Assembly (NCBI GenBank): GCA_020628975.1
Contig: JAHDEF010000107.1
Coordinates: 1-6,333, forward strand
Direction of reading: 5' to 3'
DNA: 6,333 nucleotides
Origin: Aquimarina sp.
GTDB taxonomy: Bacteria; Bacteroidota; Bacteroidia; Flavobacteriales; Flavobacteriaceae
Under the pieces are notes generated by a model. That model had not been told where the DNA came from. It did not search any database and was given only the letters and a program-made list of their open reading frames with translations. Made by a program: the position numbers and the translations under genes. Shown piece after piece: positions 6,258 through 6,333 of this stretch; the stretch's first letter is position 1; each line of letters opens with the position of its first letter.

Positions 6258-6287
6258 TTGATAATCCAAAAAAGCATATTATATTTG
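6258..6287 (+). promoter_or_regulatory. Promoter for the tRNA gene (Bacteroidota type)
   Basis: TTG at 6258-6260 and TATATTTG at 6280-6287 fit the -33 and -7 elements of Bacteroidota promoters with a 19-nt gap. The -7 box and following C repeat the word seen before nhaB. Transcription would start near 6293, giving a leader of about 20 nt before the tRNA. The box begins 41 nt after the folC stop. Confidence 0.72.
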
Positions 6288-6293
6288 CACCCG

Positions 6294-6313
6294 CTAATAC
6301 GCTAAAGTATTAG
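6294..6313 (+). other. Hairpin in the tRNA 5' leader
   Basis: CTAATAC (6294-6300) and GTATTAG (6307-6313) are perfect 7-nt arms around the loop GCTAAA. The last base of the right arm is the first base of the tRNA acceptor stem, so the hairpin abuts the expected RNase P cleavage site. With the predicted start near 6293, it would form the very 5' end of the precursor. It may aid processing or protect the leader; that role is inference. Confidence 0.45.
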
Positions 6314-6333
6314 GGCGCGTAGCTCAGTTGGTT
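6313..6333 (+). tRNA. tRNA gene, 5' part only (cut by window end)
   Basis: The 21 bases read as the start of a tRNA: acceptor strand GGGCGCG (6313-6319), T8 and A9, D-stem GCTC (6322-6325), then the D-loop AGTTGGTT (6326-6333) with the invariant A14 and GG. The anticodon lies beyond the window, so the amino acid cannot be named. A well-placed promoter upstream supports a real gene. Further tRNA genes may follow. Confidence 0.88.

Overview
The window looks like a low-GC chromosomal segment from a member of the Bacteroidota, most likely the Flavobacteriia. Three things point there. The two best promoter candidates share the word TATATTTGC, matching the TAnnTTTG -7 element of that phylum. No gene start has an obvious Shine-Dalgarno sequence. 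The gene order exbB-exbD-TonB-like-folC is one I recall from flavobacterial genomes. The protein calls come from motifs and remembered homologues, not from a search.

Layout: (1) 4-1146, minus strand: a complete acyl-CoA dehydrogenase. (2) 1147-1354: a divergent AT-rich control region with an 18-bp perfect palindrome in the dehydrogenase leader and a promoter for the rightward gene. (3) 1355-2851, plus: NhaB Na+/H+ antiporter, closed by a strong hairpin terminator at 2875-2930. (4) 2931-3044: a spacer without a clear promoter. (5) 3045-6239, plus: a compact gene set exbB, exbD, a TonB-like energy transducer and folC. Spacing is 2 nt between exbB and exbD, 80 nt between exbD and the transducer (filled by a structured repeat), and a 1-nt stop/start overlap into folC. 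(6) 6240-6333: a promoter, a short leader hairpin and the first 21 nt of a tRNA gene cut by the window end.

How the genes fit together: ExbB and ExbD form a proton-driven inner-membrane motor, and the TonB-like protein would carry its work across the periplasm to outer-membrane receptors. NhaB exchanges Na+ and H+ across the same membrane, so it acts on the ion gradients the motor draws on; that functional link is inference. FolC makes folylpolyglutamates in the cytoplasm, has no obvious link to energy transduction, and is probably translationally coupled to the transducer gene. The acyl-CoA dehydrogenase belongs to fatty-acid or branched-chain amino-acid breakdown and is separately transcribed.

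I see no clearly new multi-gene system. The points most worth checking are the non-standard TonB-like protein, the palindrome before the dehydrogenase, the imperfect inverted repeat inside the operon, the G7 tract in nhaB and the hairpin abutting the tRNA.
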